DNA of 64,000 nucleotides from JBMOUD01 sp049319665 (GTDB lineage Bacteria; Pseudomonadota; Gammaproteobacteria; Enterobacterales; Enterobacteriaceae). Below are positions 16,197 through 26,197 of this stretch, piece after piece; the first letter of the stretch is position 1; each line of letters opens with the position of its first letter. Below the pieces are notes generated by a model. It ran no database searches. It saw only the letters and a list, made by a program, of their open reading frames with translations, and was not told where the DNA came from. Where the stretch lies: positions 1-64,000 of the forward strand of contig NZ_JBMOUD010000002.1 in assembly GCF_049319665.1 (NCBI RefSeq). Direction: 5' to 3'. A program made the translations under genes and the position numbers.

Positions 16197-16817
16197 GTGC
16201 AACAGAAACTTGACTCGCTGCTGGCTGCGGCTGGTATAACGCTACCCGATCTTCAAAAACAGCAACTGCTGGGTTACGTCAACCTACTGCATAAGTGGAA
16301 CAAAACCTACAATCTGACTTCGGTACGCGACCCGATGCAAATGCTGGTGCGTCATATCATGGATAGCATTGTGGTGAATCCTCACTTACAAGGCAGCCGC
16401 TTTATCGATGTCGGTACCGGTCCAGGTTTACCCGGTATTCCTTTGGCTATTGTTCGCCCTGATTCCCATTTCACCTTGCTAGACAGCTTAGGCAAGCGTG
16501 TACGCTTCTTAAGACAAGTGCAGCATGAGTTAGGATTGAAGAACGTTGAGCCGGTTCAGAGCCGCGTTGAAGAGTTTGCTCCCGAGCCACCGTTTGATGG
16601 TGTGATCAGTCGTGCTTTCGCCTCTTTACAAGATATGCTGTCTTGGTGTCACCACCTTCCAGCAAAAGAGTCAGGCCATTTTTATGCATTAAAAGGCGTC
16701 CGGCCTGATGATGAACTGGCTGTATTACCGGAAGGCATTTCGTTAACTGAGGTGATAAAACTTCAGGTGCCAGAATTAGAAGGTGAGCGTCATCTGGTTA
16801 TTTTAAAAGCAAGTTAA
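16197..16817 (+). CDS. rsmG: 16S rRNA (guanine-527-N7) methyltransferase RsmG (GidB)
   Basis: S-adenosylmethionine-dependent enzyme that methylates G527 of 16S rRNA. Loss of it gives low-level streptomycin resistance in other bacteria. It has 206 residues against 207 in E. coli. The SAM-binding motif FIDVGTGPGLPGIPLAI and the segment LLDSLGKRVRFLRQV are typical of the family. I chose the GTG at 16197, which has AAAGGA 7-12 bases upstream and gives the family length. A TTG at 16167 would add ten residues. It follows mnmG after 126 bases. Confidence 0.94.
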   Translation: MQQKLDSLLAAAGITLPDLQKQQLLGYVNLLHKWNKTYNLTSVRDPMQMLVRHIMDSIVVNPHLQGSRFIDVGTGPGLPGIPLAIVRPDSHFTLLDSLGKRVRFLRQVQHELGLKNVEPVQSRVEEFAPEPPFDGVISRAFASLQDMLSWCHHLPAKESGHFYALKGVRPDDELAVLPEGISLTEVIKLQVPELEGERHLVILKAS

Positions 16818-17336
16818 CCTTGTTTTACGTCAATAATATAACGGCGAAAGCTGTGCTAAAAAGGTAAGAAATAAGCAAGCTAACTAAATCCTGAAGTACG
16901 ATAAATATTCTGCTACTAGAGACATTTAACGGCATAATCTGGCGTTGATATTTTAGTCAAAAGTGGAATAGTTGCTATTGAAAACCAATATCAATTACGA
17001 AGCGCTCTATTTAGCATGTAATGAAAATGTTGTTATTTGTTGGGTTAATGTATCTGCAATGGTCTTTTTATTATATATACATTGCCTGGTTTGAAATGAT
17101 GTTTTCATTTTATTGATTTTTAATGGATTTTATCGTTTTCCAAGATGAGTAATAGCCTGGTTAGTGAGTTTGTTTAGGCTGATAAAAATTAATTTTGTGA
17201 TCTCACTCACGATTTTAAAAGAGACCGATGAATAACCATACTTGGGGTTTGAAAGGAAATTTCTGAGACTTGGCTTATAAAAATAGTCACAGAGTCGCGA
17301 ATTTAAATAATTGTTCACCTTTTCGCTACTTATTCA
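16818..17336. other. AT-rich rsmG-atpI intergenic region
   Basis: About 520 bases with no credible gene. The only open frame of note (complement 17130-17318, 62 codons) has no homology I recognise, no good ribosome site and AT-driven composition. E. coli also has a gap of similar size here, upstream of the atp operon. I saw no clear terminator for rsmG. Confidence 0.5.
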
Positions 17337-17364
17337 TTGAATTCCATTGAGTGGCCCGTATAAT
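17337..17364 (+). promoter_or_regulatory. Probable atp operon promoter
   Basis: TTGAAT (17337-17342), a 16-bp spacer and TATAAT (17359-17364), 92 bases upstream of the atpI start codon. The perfect -10 and its position ahead of atpI fit the main atp promoter. This is inferred from sequence only. Confidence 0.65.
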
Positions 17365-17455
17365 TTGCTCGGTTTTTACTGCTTGGCTCAACTGAGTAAA
17401 GCAGCGTTGTACGGCATTCAACATACCTCCAGCTAGGTACGAGAGAATAGACGTC

Positions 17456-17848
17456 ATGTCAGTGTCCTTTTTGTTATACGGTAAGGGTGGTGGGAAAGCA
17501 GCTAAGAAGTTGTTAATCCTGCAATTATTGACTTTTGTTCTCGTTAGTGCGGCATTTGGATTCAAAAGCCTGACATGGTCAACCTCTGGTTTCTTAGGCG
17601 GATTGGCTGCTTGGCTACCTAATGCACTGTTCATGTTGTATGCCTGGCGCCAACAGGCGCAAAAAACGGTCTCTGGTCGGGTTGCCTGGTCATTTGCCAT
17701 CGGAGAAGCGCTGAAGGTTGTGACGACCATCGTTTTGCTCGTCATTGCGCTAGGACTTTTCAAGGCGGCATTTGTTCCTCTTGGCCTGGCCTATTTATCG
17801 GTGTTGATTACACAGATAGTGGCGCCGGCCTTTATTAATCGGTCGTAA
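17456..17848 (+). CDS. atpI: ATP synthase operon protein AtpI
   Basis: Small inner-membrane protein, 130 residues with four hydrophobic segments. Its family is implicated in assembly of the c-ring and possibly Mg2+ handling, and it is not part of the finished enzyme. The sequence GRVAWSFAIGEALKV matches E. coli AtpI. It is the first gene of atpIBEFHAGDC, with a weak ribosome site, in keeping with its low expression in E. coli. Confidence 0.92.
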   Translation: MSVSFLLYGKGGGKAAKKLLILQLLTFVLVSAAFGFKSLTWSTSGFLGGLAAWLPNALFMLYAWRQQAQKTVSGRVAWSFAIGEALKVVTTIVLLVIALGLFKAAFVPLGLAYLSVLITQIVAPAFINRS

Positions 17849-17890
17849 CCATAGATAACCGTACTTAACTACTAAAGGGTAAGAGGCATC

Positions 17891-18679
17891 ATGTCTGCAA
17901 CAGGAGAAATCTCTACTCCACAAGAGTATATCGGTCACCACCTGACTCAGCTTCAGGTCGGGGCGAAAGAGGGATTCTGGTCGATTAACATCGATTCGAT
18001 GTTTTTCTCCGTGGCTCTCGGTGTACTCTTTTTGGTTATTTTCCATCGCGTCGCCAGAAATGCCACTAGTGGCGTTCCGGGGAAACTACAAACAGCTGTA
18101 GAGCTGGTTGTTGGTTTCGTCGACAGCAGCGTGCGTGACATGTATCACGGCAAAAGCAAAGTGATCGCGCCTTTAGCGCTCACTGTGTTCGTCTGGGTGT
18201 TCTTAATGAACCTGATGGACTTGCTGCCAATTGATTTGCTGCCTTATATCGGCGAGCACATCTTTGGTCTGCCAGCTCTGCGTGTTGTGCCAACCGCTGA
18301 CGTAAACATTACGTTGTCGATGGCGCTGGGCGTATTCATTTTGATTCTTTTCTATAGCATTAAGATGAAAGGCGTTGGCGGTTTCGTTAAGGAACTGACA
18401 ATGCAACCATTCAATCATCCGGTTTTTATCCCTATTAACCTGATTCTTGAAGGTGTCAGCCTGCTGTCCAAACCAGTTTCACTCGGTCTGCGACTGTTTG
18501 GCAATATGTATGCGGGTGAGTTGATCTTCATCCTTATTGCTGGCCTGTTGCCGTGGTGGTCACAGTGGATTCTGAGCTTGCCTTGGGCAATCTTCCACAT
18601 CCTGATCATTACGTTACAAGCCTTTATCTTCATGGTTCTGACGATTGTCTATCTGTCGATGGCATCTGAAAAACACTGA
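17891..18679 (+). CDS. atpB: F1Fo ATP synthase subunit a
   Basis: Membrane stator subunit that forms the proton half-channels of Fo, 262 residues. Several transmembrane helices are evident. The essential arginine lies in LSKPVSLGLRLFGNMYAGE, which faces the carboxylate of subunit c. The C-terminal helix pair (ITLQAFIFMVLTIVYLSMA) is complete. AGAGG precedes the ATG by 5 bases. It is the second gene of the atp operon. Confidence 0.97.
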   Translation: MSATGEISTPQEYIGHHLTQLQVGAKEGFWSINIDSMFFSVALGVLFLVIFHRVARNATSGVPGKLQTAVELVVGFVDSSVRDMYHGKSKVIAPLALTVFVWVFLMNLMDLLPIDLLPYIGEHIFGLPALRVVPTADVNITLSMALGVFILILFYSIKMKGVGGFVKELTMQPFNHPVFIPINLILEGVSLLSKPVSLGLRLFGNMYAGELIFILIAGLLPWWSQWILSLPWAIFHILIITLQAFIFMVLTIVYLSMASEKH

Positions 18680-18728
18680 TTTTCTTAAAACACAACTACG
18701 TTATAACTGAAACAAACTGGAGACTGTC

Positions 18729-18971
<243 letters not shown>

Positions 18972-19035
18972 CACAGATTTATTTCTGAGTTAATCGACAA
19001 CCATTAATTATTTACTTTGAAAGAGGCATTGTGCT

Positions 19036-19506
19036 GTGAATCTTAACGCAACAATCCTCGGCCAGGCTATCGCGTTCGTCCTGTTCGTCTGGTTCTGCAT
19101 GAAGTATGTATGGCCGCCAATTATGGCTGCCATCGAAAAGCGTCAGAAAGAAATTGCTGATGGCTTATCTTCTGCTGAACAGGCTAAAAAAGAGCTGGAC
19201 TTAGCACAAGCCGATGCGACCGACCAACTGAAAAAAGCCAAAGCAGATGCCCAGGTGATTATTGAGCAAGCTAACAAGCGCAGAGCTCAAATCCTTGATG
19301 AAGCAAAAGCAGAAGCCGAGCAGGAACGTAGTAAAATCGTGACGCAAGCGAAGGCAGAGATCGACGCAGAACGTCAACGTGCTCGTGAAGAGTTGCGTCT
19401 ACAAGTCGGCATGTTGGCTGTTGCTGGCGCCGAGAAGATCATCGGACGTTCCGTAGATGAAGCTGCTAACAGCGACATCGTTGATAAACTGGTCGCTGAA
19501 CTGTAA
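19036..19506 (+). CDS. atpF: F1Fo ATP synthase subunit b
   Basis: Peripheral-stalk subunit of 156 residues. One N-terminal membrane helix (residues 6-26) is followed by a long charged, Ala-rich coiled coil that dimerises and reaches subunit delta. The start codon is GTG, as in E. coli atpF, with AAGAGG upstream. The fourth gene of the operon. Confidence 0.97.
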   Translation: MNLNATILGQAIAFVLFVWFCMKYVWPPIMAAIEKRQKEIADGLSSAEQAKKELDLAQADATDQLKKAKADAQVIIEQANKRRAQILDEAKAEAEQERSKIVTQAKAEIDAERQRAREELRLQVGMLAVAGAEKIIGRSVDEAANSDIVDKLVAEL

Positions 19507-19520
19507 GGAGGGAGGGGCCG

Positions 19521-20054
19521 ATGTCTGAATTTGTTACTGTAGCTCGCCCCTACGCCAAAGCAGCTTTTGACTTTGCCGTTGAGCACCAAAGCTTAGATCG
19601 CTGGCAGTCCATGCTGGCGTTCACGGCTGAAGTCACACGCGATAAAAATATTCAGGAACTGCTTGCTGGTGCTTCGGCACCAGAGCATCTTTCTGCGACA
19701 TTTATCGCAGTATGTGGTGAACAACTCGACCAAGCAGGTCAGAACCTGATTAAGGTTATGGCTGAAAACAAACGTTTACGTGCGCTTCCGGACGTGCTGG
19801 CACAGTTTATTGAACTGCGTGATGCATTAGAGGCAATTGCCGAAGTTGATGTGACTTCTGCAAGCCCACTGTCCGAAGAACAGCAGGCAAAAATTGCTGC
19901 TGCGATGGAAAAACGTCTGTCTCGCAAAGTTAAGCTGAATTGCAAAATTGACAAGTCTGTTCTTGCCGGTGTCGTAATCCGTGCAGGTGATATGGTGATT
20001 GATGGCAGCGTTCGCAGTCGTCTAGTACGCCTGGCAGACGTCTTGCAGTCTTAA
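19521..20054 (+). CDS. atpH: F1Fo ATP synthase subunit delta
   Basis: Joins the b-subunit stalk to the top of F1. It has 177 residues, the same as E. coli. An N-terminal helical bundle binds alpha, and the conserved C-terminal segment includes GVVIRAGDMVIDGSVRSRL. A strong GGAGG site lies before the ATG, 14 bases after atpF. Confidence 0.97.
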   Translation: MSEFVTVARPYAKAAFDFAVEHQSLDRWQSMLAFTAEVTRDKNIQELLAGASAPEHLSATFIAVCGEQLDQAGQNLIKVMAENKRLRALPDVLAQFIELRDALEAIAEVDVTSASPLSEEQQAKIAAAMEKRLSRKVKLNCKIDKSVLAGVVIRAGDMVIDGSVRSRLVRLADVLQS

Positions 20055-20066
20055 GGGGACTGGAGC

Positions 20067-21608
20067 ATGCAACTGAATTCCACCGAAATCAGCGAACTGA
20101 TCAAGCAGCGCATTGCTCAGTTCAATGTGGTGAGCGAAGCTCACAATGAAGGTACTATTATTTCCGTCAGTGACGGGATTATCCGCGTGCACGGCCTGGC
20201 CGATGTCATGCAAGGCGAAATGATTTCGTTACCGGGCAACCGTTTCGCAATCGCCTTGAACCTGGAGCGCGACTCTGTAGGTGCCGTTGTTATGGGCCCT
20301 TACGCAGATCTCGCCGAAGGTATGAAAGTACAATGTACTGGTCGTATCCTGGAAGTTCCAGTTGGCCGCGGCCTGCTGGGACGTGTGGTTAACACCCTGG
20401 GTGCACCAATTGACGGTAAAGGTCCGGTTGAGCACGATGGCTTCTCTGCTGTTGAAGCTATCGCACCTGGCGTTATCGACCGTCAATCCGTTGATGAACC
20501 TGTGCAGACAGGTTACAAATCCGTTGATGCCATGATCCCAATCGGTCGTGGTCAGCGTGAATTGGTCATCGGTGACCGTCAAACCGGTAAAACTGCTCTG
20601 GCAATTGATGCGATCATCAACCAGCGCGATTCCGGCATCAAATGTATTTATGTTGCTATCGGTCAGAAAGCTTCCACTATTTCTAACGTGGTTCGCAAAC
20701 TGGAAGAGCACGGCGCACTGGCTAACACCATTGTTGTTGTTGCAACTGCATCAGAATCTGCTGCACTGCAATACCTGGCACCATATTCTGGTTGCGCAAT
20801 GGGTGAATACTTCCGTGACCGCGGTGAAGATGCCCTGATCGTTTATGATGACCTGTCTAAACAGGCTGTTGCATACCGTCAGATCTCCCTGCTGCTGCGT
20901 CGTCCGCCAGGTCGTGAAGCTTATCCTGGTGACGTGTTCTATCTCCACTCCCGTTTGCTGGAGCGTGCTGCGCGTGTAAGCGCTGATTACGTTGAAGCAT
21001 TCACCAAAGGTGAAGTGAAAGGTAAAACCGGTTCCCTGACTGCGCTGCCAATTATCGAAACGCAAGCTGGTGACGTTTCCGCGTTCGTTCCGACCAACGT
21101 AATCTCGATTACCGATGGTCAGATCTTCCTGGAATCTAACCTGTTTAACGCCGGTATTCGTCCAGCGGTTAACCCGGGTATCTCTGTATCCCGTGTTGGT
21201 GGTGCTGCACAGACCAAGATCATGAAAAAACTGTCCGGTGGTATCCGTACCGCTCTGGCACAGTATCGTGAACTGGCTGCGTTCTCCCAGTTTGCATCCG
21301 ATTTGGATGAAGCAACCCGTAAACAGCTGAACCATGGTCAGAAAGTGACTGAACTGCTGAAACAGAAACAGTACGCGCCAATGTCTATCGTTGCGCAGTC
21401 TCTGATTCTGTTTGCTGCAGAACGTGGTTTCCTGGAAGACGTTGAGTTGGCCAAAGTCGGTAGCTTCGAAGCTTCACTGTTAGCTTATGCTGAACGTGAA
21501 CACGGCGAACTTCTGCAACAAATCAACCAAACTGGCGCGTACAACGATGAGATCGAGGGGAAATTCAAAAATATCCTCGAAACCTTCAAGGCAACCCAGT
21601 CCTGGTAA
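20067..21608 (+). CDS. atpA: F1Fo ATP synthase subunit alpha
   Basis: Non-catalytic nucleotide-binding subunit of F1, 513 residues as in E. coli. The P-loop GDRQTGKTA starts near residue 169, and the arginine finger lies in the PAVNPGISVSRVGG signature. It lies 12 bases after atpH with a GGGGAC/GGAG ribosome site. Confidence 0.98.
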   Translation: MQLNSTEISELIKQRIAQFNVVSEAHNEGTIISVSDGIIRVHGLADVMQGEMISLPGNRFAIALNLERDSVGAVVMGPYADLAEGMKVQCTGRILEVPVGRGLLGRVVNTLGAPIDGKGPVEHDGFSAVEAIAPGVIDRQSVDEPVQTGYKSVDAMIPIGRGQRELVIGDRQTGKTALAIDAIINQRDSGIKCIYVAIGQKASTISNVVRKLEEHGALANTIVVVATASESAALQYLAPYSGCAMGEYFRDRGEDALIVYDDLSKQAVAYRQISLLLRRPPGREAYPGDVFYLHSRLLERAARVSADYVEAFTKGEVKGKTGSLTALPIIETQAGDVSAFVPTNVISITDGQIFLESNLFNAGIRPAVNPGISVSRVGGAAQTKIMKKLSGGIRTALAQYRELAAFSQFASDLDEATRKQLNHGQKVTELLKQKQYAPMSIVAQSLILFAAERGFLEDVELAKVGSFEASLLAYAEREHGELLQQINQTGAYNDEIEGKFKNILETFKATQSW

Positions 21609-21685
21609 CACTGAGCGGGCCTGCTGCCCTGTTTGATAACAGATAGGCGGTAGGCCGCTTCGCTTGGTAATGAGGAGAAGCAGAG

Positions 21686-22549
21686 ATGGCCGGCGGAAAA
21701 GAGATACGTAGTAAGATCGGTAGCGTGCAAAACACGCAAAAGATCACTAAAGCGATGGAAATGGTCGCCGCCTCCAAAATGCGTAAAACGCAGGATCGCA
21801 TGGCGGCCAGCCGTCCTTATGCAGAAACCATTCGTAAAGTGATAGGTCACCTTGCGTTAGGGAATCTGGAATACAAGCACCCATATCTGGATGAGCGTGA
21901 TATTAAGCGCGTTGGATATCTGGTGGTGTCTACCGACCGTGGTCTTTGTGGTGGTTTGAACATTAACCTGTTCAAAAAGCTACTTGCAGAGATGAAAGGC
22001 TGGTCCGAAAAAGGTGTTGAGGTTGACTTGGCCCTTGTCGGTTCTAAAGCCGCTTCTTTCTTCGGTTCCGTGGGCGGCAACGTTGTTGCCCAAGTGACTG
22101 GCATGGGAGATAACCCTTCCCTGTCTGATCTGATCGGTCCGGTTAAAGTCATGCTGCAAGCCTACGACGAAGGTCGTTTAGACAAGCTGTGTATTGTTAG
22201 CAACAAATTCGTCAATACCATGTCTCAGGAACCAAGAATCGTACAGTTGCTGCCTCTCCCGCCTGCGGAAGAAGGTGAGCTGGCGAAGAAATCCTGGGAT
22301 TACCTGTATGAGCCTGATCCTAAAGCGCTGCTGGATACCCTGCTGCGCCGTTATGTGGAATCTCAGGTTTATCAGGGCGTCGTAGAAAACCTGGCCAGCG
22401 AACAGGCCGCGCGAATGGTAGCGATGAAAGCCGCCACCGATAACGGCGGCAGCCTGATCAAAGAGCTGCAGTTGGTTTATAACAAGGCTCGTCAGGCCAG
22501 CATCACTCAGGAACTCACCGAGATCGTCGGGGGAGCCTCCGCGGTTTAA
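21686..22549 (+). CDS. atpG: F1Fo ATP synthase subunit gamma
   Basis: Central rotor shaft of F1, 287 residues as in E. coli. The N-terminal helix AGGKEIRSKIGSVQNTQKIT and C-terminal helix ARQASITQELTEIVGGASA form the coiled coil inside the alpha3beta3 ring. A GAGGAG site lies upstream, 77 bases after atpA. Confidence 0.98.
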   Translation: MAGGKEIRSKIGSVQNTQKITKAMEMVAASKMRKTQDRMAASRPYAETIRKVIGHLALGNLEYKHPYLDERDIKRVGYLVVSTDRGLCGGLNINLFKKLLAEMKGWSEKGVEVDLALVGSKAASFFGSVGGNVVAQVTGMGDNPSLSDLIGPVKVMLQAYDEGRLDKLCIVSNKFVNTMSQEPRIVQLLPLPPAEEGELAKKSWDYLYEPDPKALLDTLLRRYVESQVYQGVVENLASEQAARMVAMKAATDNGGSLIKELQLVYNKARQASITQELTEIVGGASAV

Positions 22550-22581
22550 GCTAGGTTTACGAATTACGTAGAGGATTCAAG

Positions 22582-23964
22582 ATGGCTACTGGAAAGATTA
22601 TCCAGGTAATCGGCGCCGTGGTGGACGTCGAGTTCCCTCAGGATGCGGTACCGAATGTGTATCACGCTCTTGAGGTAGAAAACGGTACTGAGAAGCTGGT
22701 GCTGGAAGTTCAGCAACAGCTGGGCGGCGGCGTTGTTCGCTGTATCGCTATGGGTACCTCAGATGGCCTGCGCCGTCATCTGAAAGTGAACAACCTGGAA
22801 CACCCAATTGAAGTGCCAGTTGGTACCGCGACCCTAGGTCGTATCATGAACGTATTGGGTGAACCAATCGACATGAAAGGTCCAATCGGTGAAGAAGAGC
22901 GTCGCGGTATCCACCGTGCAGCACCTTCTTATGAAGAACTGGCTAACTCCCAGGAACTGCTGGAAACCGGTATTAAGGTAATGGACCTGATGTGTCCGTT
23001 CGCCAAAGGCGGTAAAGTCGGCCTGTTCGGCGGTGCTGGTGTTGGTAAAACTGTAAACATGATGGAGCTTATTCGTAACATTGCGATTGAGCACTCTGGT
23101 TTCTCTGTGTTTGCAGGCGTTGGTGAGCGTACTCGTGAGGGTAACGACTTCTACCACGAAATGACCGACTCCAACGTTATCGACAAAGTTTCTCTGGTTT
23201 ATGGCCAGATGAACGAGCCACCAGGTAACCGTCTGCGCGTTGCGCTGACTGGCCTGACCATGGCGGAGAAATTCCGTGATGAAGGCCGTGACGTACTGCT
23301 GTTCGTTGACAACATTTACCGTTACACCTTGGCCGGTACCGAAGTGTCTGCACTTCTGGGCCGTATGCCATCAGCGGTAGGTTATCAGCCAACGTTGGCG
23401 GAAGAGATGGGTGCTCTGCAAGAGCGTATCACCTCTACCAAAAATGGTTCTATCACCTCTGTTCAGGCCGTTTACGTTCCTGCGGATGACTTGACTGACC
23501 CATCTCCAGCGACCACCTTCGCCCACTTGGATGCGACCGTGGTACTGAGCCGTCAGATCGCGTCTCTGGGTATTTACCCAGCGGTAGATCCACTGGATTC
23601 CACCAGCCGTCAGCTTGATCCGCTGGTTGTTGGTCAAGAACACTATGATGTGGCGCGTGGCGTGCAGTCTATTCTGCAACGTTACCAAGAGCTGAAAGAC
23701 ATCATCGCGATTCTGGGTATGGACGAGTTGTCAGAAGATGACAAACTGGTTGTATCCCGTGCGCGTAAGATTCAGCGCTTCCTGTCACAGCCGTTCTTCG
23801 TTGCTGAAGTCTTTACCGGTTCTCCGGGCAAGTTCGTATCGCTGAAAGATACCATTCGTGGTTTCAAAGGCATTATGGACGGCGACTACGACCACCTGCC
23901 AGAACAAGCGTTCTACATGGTTGGTACCATTGACGAAGCAGTGGAAAAAGCCAAAAAACTGTAA
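22582..23964 (+). CDS. atpD: F1Fo ATP synthase subunit beta
   Basis: Catalytic subunit of F1, 460 residues as in E. coli. Walker A is GGAGVGKT near residue 149, the catalytic glutamate lies in AGVGERTREGNDFY, Walker B is VLLFVDNIYR and the DELSEDD sequence is intact. GAGGAT precedes the start by about 7 bases. Confidence 0.98.
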   Translation: MATGKIIQVIGAVVDVEFPQDAVPNVYHALEVENGTEKLVLEVQQQLGGGVVRCIAMGTSDGLRRHLKVNNLEHPIEVPVGTATLGRIMNVLGEPIDMKGPIGEEERRGIHRAAPSYEELANSQELLETGIKVMDLMCPFAKGGKVGLFGGAGVGKTVNMMELIRNIAIEHSGFSVFAGVGERTREGNDFYHEMTDSNVIDKVSLVYGQMNEPPGNRLRVALTGLTMAEKFRDEGRDVLLFVDNIYRYTLAGTEVSALLGRMPSAVGYQPTLAEEMGALQERITSTKNGSITSVQAVYVPADDLTDPSPATTFAHLDATVVLSRQIASLGIYPAVDPLDSTSRQLDPLVVGQEHYDVARGVQSILQRYQELKDIIAILGMDELSEDDKLVVSRARKIQRFLSQPFFVAEVFTGSPGKFVSLKDTIRGFKGIMDGDYDHLPEQAFYMVGTIDEAVEKAKKL

Positions 23965-24015
23965 TGCCCGGCCCTTGTGGCTCTAGGTGTTATAGTCTGA
24001 ATAGAGGAAGGTGAC

Positions 24016-24438
24016 ATGGCTGCAAAAGCTTACCATCTGGATGTTGTCAGTGCGGAAAAGCAAATGTTCTCCGGTCTGGTGCAAAAAATCCAGGTGACGG
24101 GCATCGAAGGTGAACTGGGTATTTTCCCTGGTCATGCTCCGTTGCTCACCGCCATCAAGCCTGGCATGGTGCGTATTGTCAAAGAACGCGGTGAAGAAGA
24201 GTATATCTATCTCTCCGGGGGCATCCTTGAGGTGCAACCGAATGCAACCACCGTTCTGGCTGACACTGCAATCCGTGGGGAAGACCTCGACGAAGCGCGA
24301 GCGCTTGAAGCTAAGCGTAAAGCGGAAGAACACATTAACGGTTCTCACGGCGACGTCGACTATGCTCAGGCGTCAGCTGAACTGGCTAAAGCGATTGCGA
24401 AACTTCGCGTTATCGAGTTGACCAGGAAAGCGATGTAA
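24016..24438 (+). CDS. atpC: F1Fo ATP synthase subunit epsilon
   Basis: Rotor subunit that couples gamma to the c-ring and inhibits hydrolysis through its C-terminal helices. It has 140 residues (E. coli 139). The N-terminal beta-sandwich contains GELGIFPGHAPLLT, and the C-terminal helical hairpin is Ala- and Lys-rich. It is the last gene of the operon, followed by a terminator. Confidence 0.97.
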   Translation: MAAKAYHLDVVSAEKQMFSGLVQKIQVTGIEGELGIFPGHAPLLTAIKPGMVRIVKERGEEEYIYLSGGILEVQPNATTVLADTAIRGEDLDEARALEAKRKAEEHINGSHGDVDYAQASAELAKAIAKLRVIELTRKAM

Positions 24439-24503
24439 CATGAATCAATGTCACACTTGTAGGGTGTTATCATCTTACTGGTGTGACAGAGATGAGTGAT
24501 AAG

Positions 24504-24529
24504 AGCGACCTTCGGGTCGCTTTTTTTTT
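24504..24529 (+). terminator. Rho-independent terminator of the atp operon
   Basis: A perfect GC-rich stem (GCGACC/GGTCGC, extended by an A-T pair) with a UUCG tetraloop is followed by nine T residues. A second inverted repeat (TGTCACAC at 24449-24456 and GTGTGACA at 24481-24488) lies between atpC and this terminator. Confidence 0.96.
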
Positions 24530-24759
24530 GCCTTTAAAAAAGCCCTTTCAACTGCCATTTCCAGATGTTTCCAGACCGATTTTATTGGAATACTTGTGGT
24601 GATAAGCGACAATATTACCTAGATTTGTTTGTGGTCGCTTACAGAGTGTTCACCCCTTATGGGATGCGGTCTGCGCGTAGTTTTTGCTGAAAAATATGTA
24701 GTAATCCACAGAGCTAACGGGTTACTTTTGTCTACTAAAATGGATGTGTCAGGTTGCTT
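24530..24759. other. atpC-glmU intergenic region
   Basis: About 230 bases with no gene, holding the glmU promoter region. I saw no convincing palindromic NagC site or strong -35/-10 pair. AGG six bases before the glmU ATG is the likely ribosome site. Confidence 0.4.
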
Positions 24760-26133
24760 ATGTCTAACAGCGCATTGAGTGTTGTGATCCTTGCCGCAGG
24801 CAAGGGTACACGTATGTATTCCCAGTTGCCTAAAGTGCTACACCCGATCGCGGGTAAACCGATGGTGCAGCATGTTATTGATGCGGCGACGCATGTGGGC
24901 GCGCAAACCGTTCATCTGGTTTATGGACACGGTGGCGACCTGCTCAAGCAACGTCTGGCTGCCAGCGAGCTAAACTGGGTATTACAGGCCGAGCAATTGG
25001 GTACCGGCCATGCGATGCAACAGGCAGCACCGTACTTTGCCGATGACGAAGATGTGTTGATGTTATACGGCGATGTGCCATTAATTTCGGTCGAAACGCT
25101 ACAAACGCTGTTAAAAAGCAAACCTGCTGGCGGCATTGGATTGTTAACCGTGGTGCTTGATGATCCGACAGGCTATGGCCGCATTGTGCGCGAAAATGGC
25201 CAGGTAACCGGTATTGTTGAGCAGAAAGATGCCAACCCAGAACAGTTGAAAATCCAGGAGATTAATACTGGCATCCTGGTTGCGAATGGCGCGTCGTTAA
25301 AACGTTGGTTAAGCAAACTGACCAACAATAACGCACAGGGCGAGTATTACATCACCGATATTATCGCGATGGCCCATGCTGAAGGCCATGAGGTTGTGGC
25401 GGTGCACCCATCGCGCAATAGCGAAGTTGATGGCGTAAATAACCGCCTACAGCTGTCGCGTCTCGAACGCGTTTATCAACGTGAGCAGGCGGATCGTTTG
25501 CTATTAGCCGGCGTTATGCTGCTAGACCCGGCGCGTTTTGATCTGCGTGGTGAGCTTAAGCACGGGATTGACGTAGAGATTGACGTTAATGTCATCATCG
25601 AAGGTCAGGTGACGTTAGGCGAACGGGTGAAAATTGGCGCTGGCTGTGTGTTGAAGAATTGTGTTATCGGTGATGATTGTGAAATCAGCCCCTACAGCGT
25701 GTTTGAAAACGCCACGTTGGAAAACGAATGTACTGTCGGGCCATTTGCTCGTCTGCGTCCAGGCGCTGAGCTGGCAAAAGGCGCACACGTTGGTAATTTC
25801 GTTGAGATCAAAAAAGCACGCTTGGGCGTAGGTTCAAAAGCCGGACATCTCAGCTATCTGGGCGATGCTGAGATTGGCGATAACGTCAATATTGGTGCTG
25901 GAACCATCACCTGTAATTACGATGGTGTGAATAAATTCAAGACGGTTATCGGCAACGATGTTTTTGTTGGCTCGGATACCCAACTGATTGCTCCTGTTAA
26001 GGTTGGTAATAACGTGACTATTGCTGCTGGCACTACGGTAACTGCCGATGTTCCAGATAACGGCCTGTTATTGAGCCGCGTAGCGCAGGTGCATAAGCCA
26101 AACTGGCAGCGCCCGCAAAAGAAAAAGCCATAA
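24760..26133 (+). CDS. glmU: Bifunctional N-acetylglucosamine-1-phosphate uridyltransferase / glucosamine-1-phosphate acetyltransferase
   Basis: Makes UDP-N-acetylglucosamine for peptidoglycan and lipopolysaccharide. It has 457 residues. The N-terminal uridyltransferase has the nucleotide-binding loop LAAGKGTRMYSQLPKVLH. The C-terminal left-handed beta-helix of hexapeptide repeats carries the acetyltransferase site, with GAGTITCNYDGVNKF near residue 380. I chose the ATG at 24760 over a TTG two codons upstream because AGG lies six bases before it and homology starts at MSN. It lies upstream of glmS as in E. coli. Confidence 0.97.
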   Translation: MSNSALSVVILAAGKGTRMYSQLPKVLHPIAGKPMVQHVIDAATHVGAQTVHLVYGHGGDLLKQRLAASELNWVLQAEQLGTGHAMQQAAPYFADDEDVLMLYGDVPLISVETLQTLLKSKPAGGIGLLTVVLDDPTGYGRIVRENGQVTGIVEQKDANPEQLKIQEINTGILVANGASLKRWLSKLTNNNAQGEYYITDIIAMAHAEGHEVVAVHPSRNSEVDGVNNRLQLSRLERVYQREQADRLLLAGVMLLDPARFDLRGELKHGIDVEIDVNVIIEGQVTLGERVKIGAGCVLKNCVIGDDCEISPYSVFENATLENECTVGPFARLRPGAELAKGAHVGNFVEIKKARLGVGSKAGHLSYLGDAEIGDNVNIGAGTITCNYDGVNKFKTVIGNDVFVGSDTQLIAPVKVGNNVTIAAGTTVTADVPDNGLLLSRVAQVHKPNWQRPQKKKP

Positions 26134-26154
26134 TGTTGTAGCCAGTGCTATCGT

Positions 26155-26182
26155 TAAACAGGCGCAAACATGCGCCTGTTTA
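26155..26182 (+). terminator. Strong stem-loop after glmU (possible terminator)
   Basis: A perfect 12-bp stem (TAAACAGGCGCA and its complement) with an AACA loop. The 3' arm ends in UGUUUA and no long U-tract follows, so termination may be partial. In E. coli the glmU-glmS transcript is cleaved at the end of glmU, and this hairpin may serve a similar boundary role. Confidence 0.65.
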
Positions 26183-26197
26183 GTATCACAATCATTG

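Noticed and set aside
17130..17318. 62-codon open frame in the rsmG-atpI gap
   Set aside because: AT-rich, no ribosome site and no recognisable family; chance open frame.
20751..21335. 194-codon open frame antisense to atpA
   Set aside because: Shadow frame of the strongly conserved alpha subunit; no independent support.
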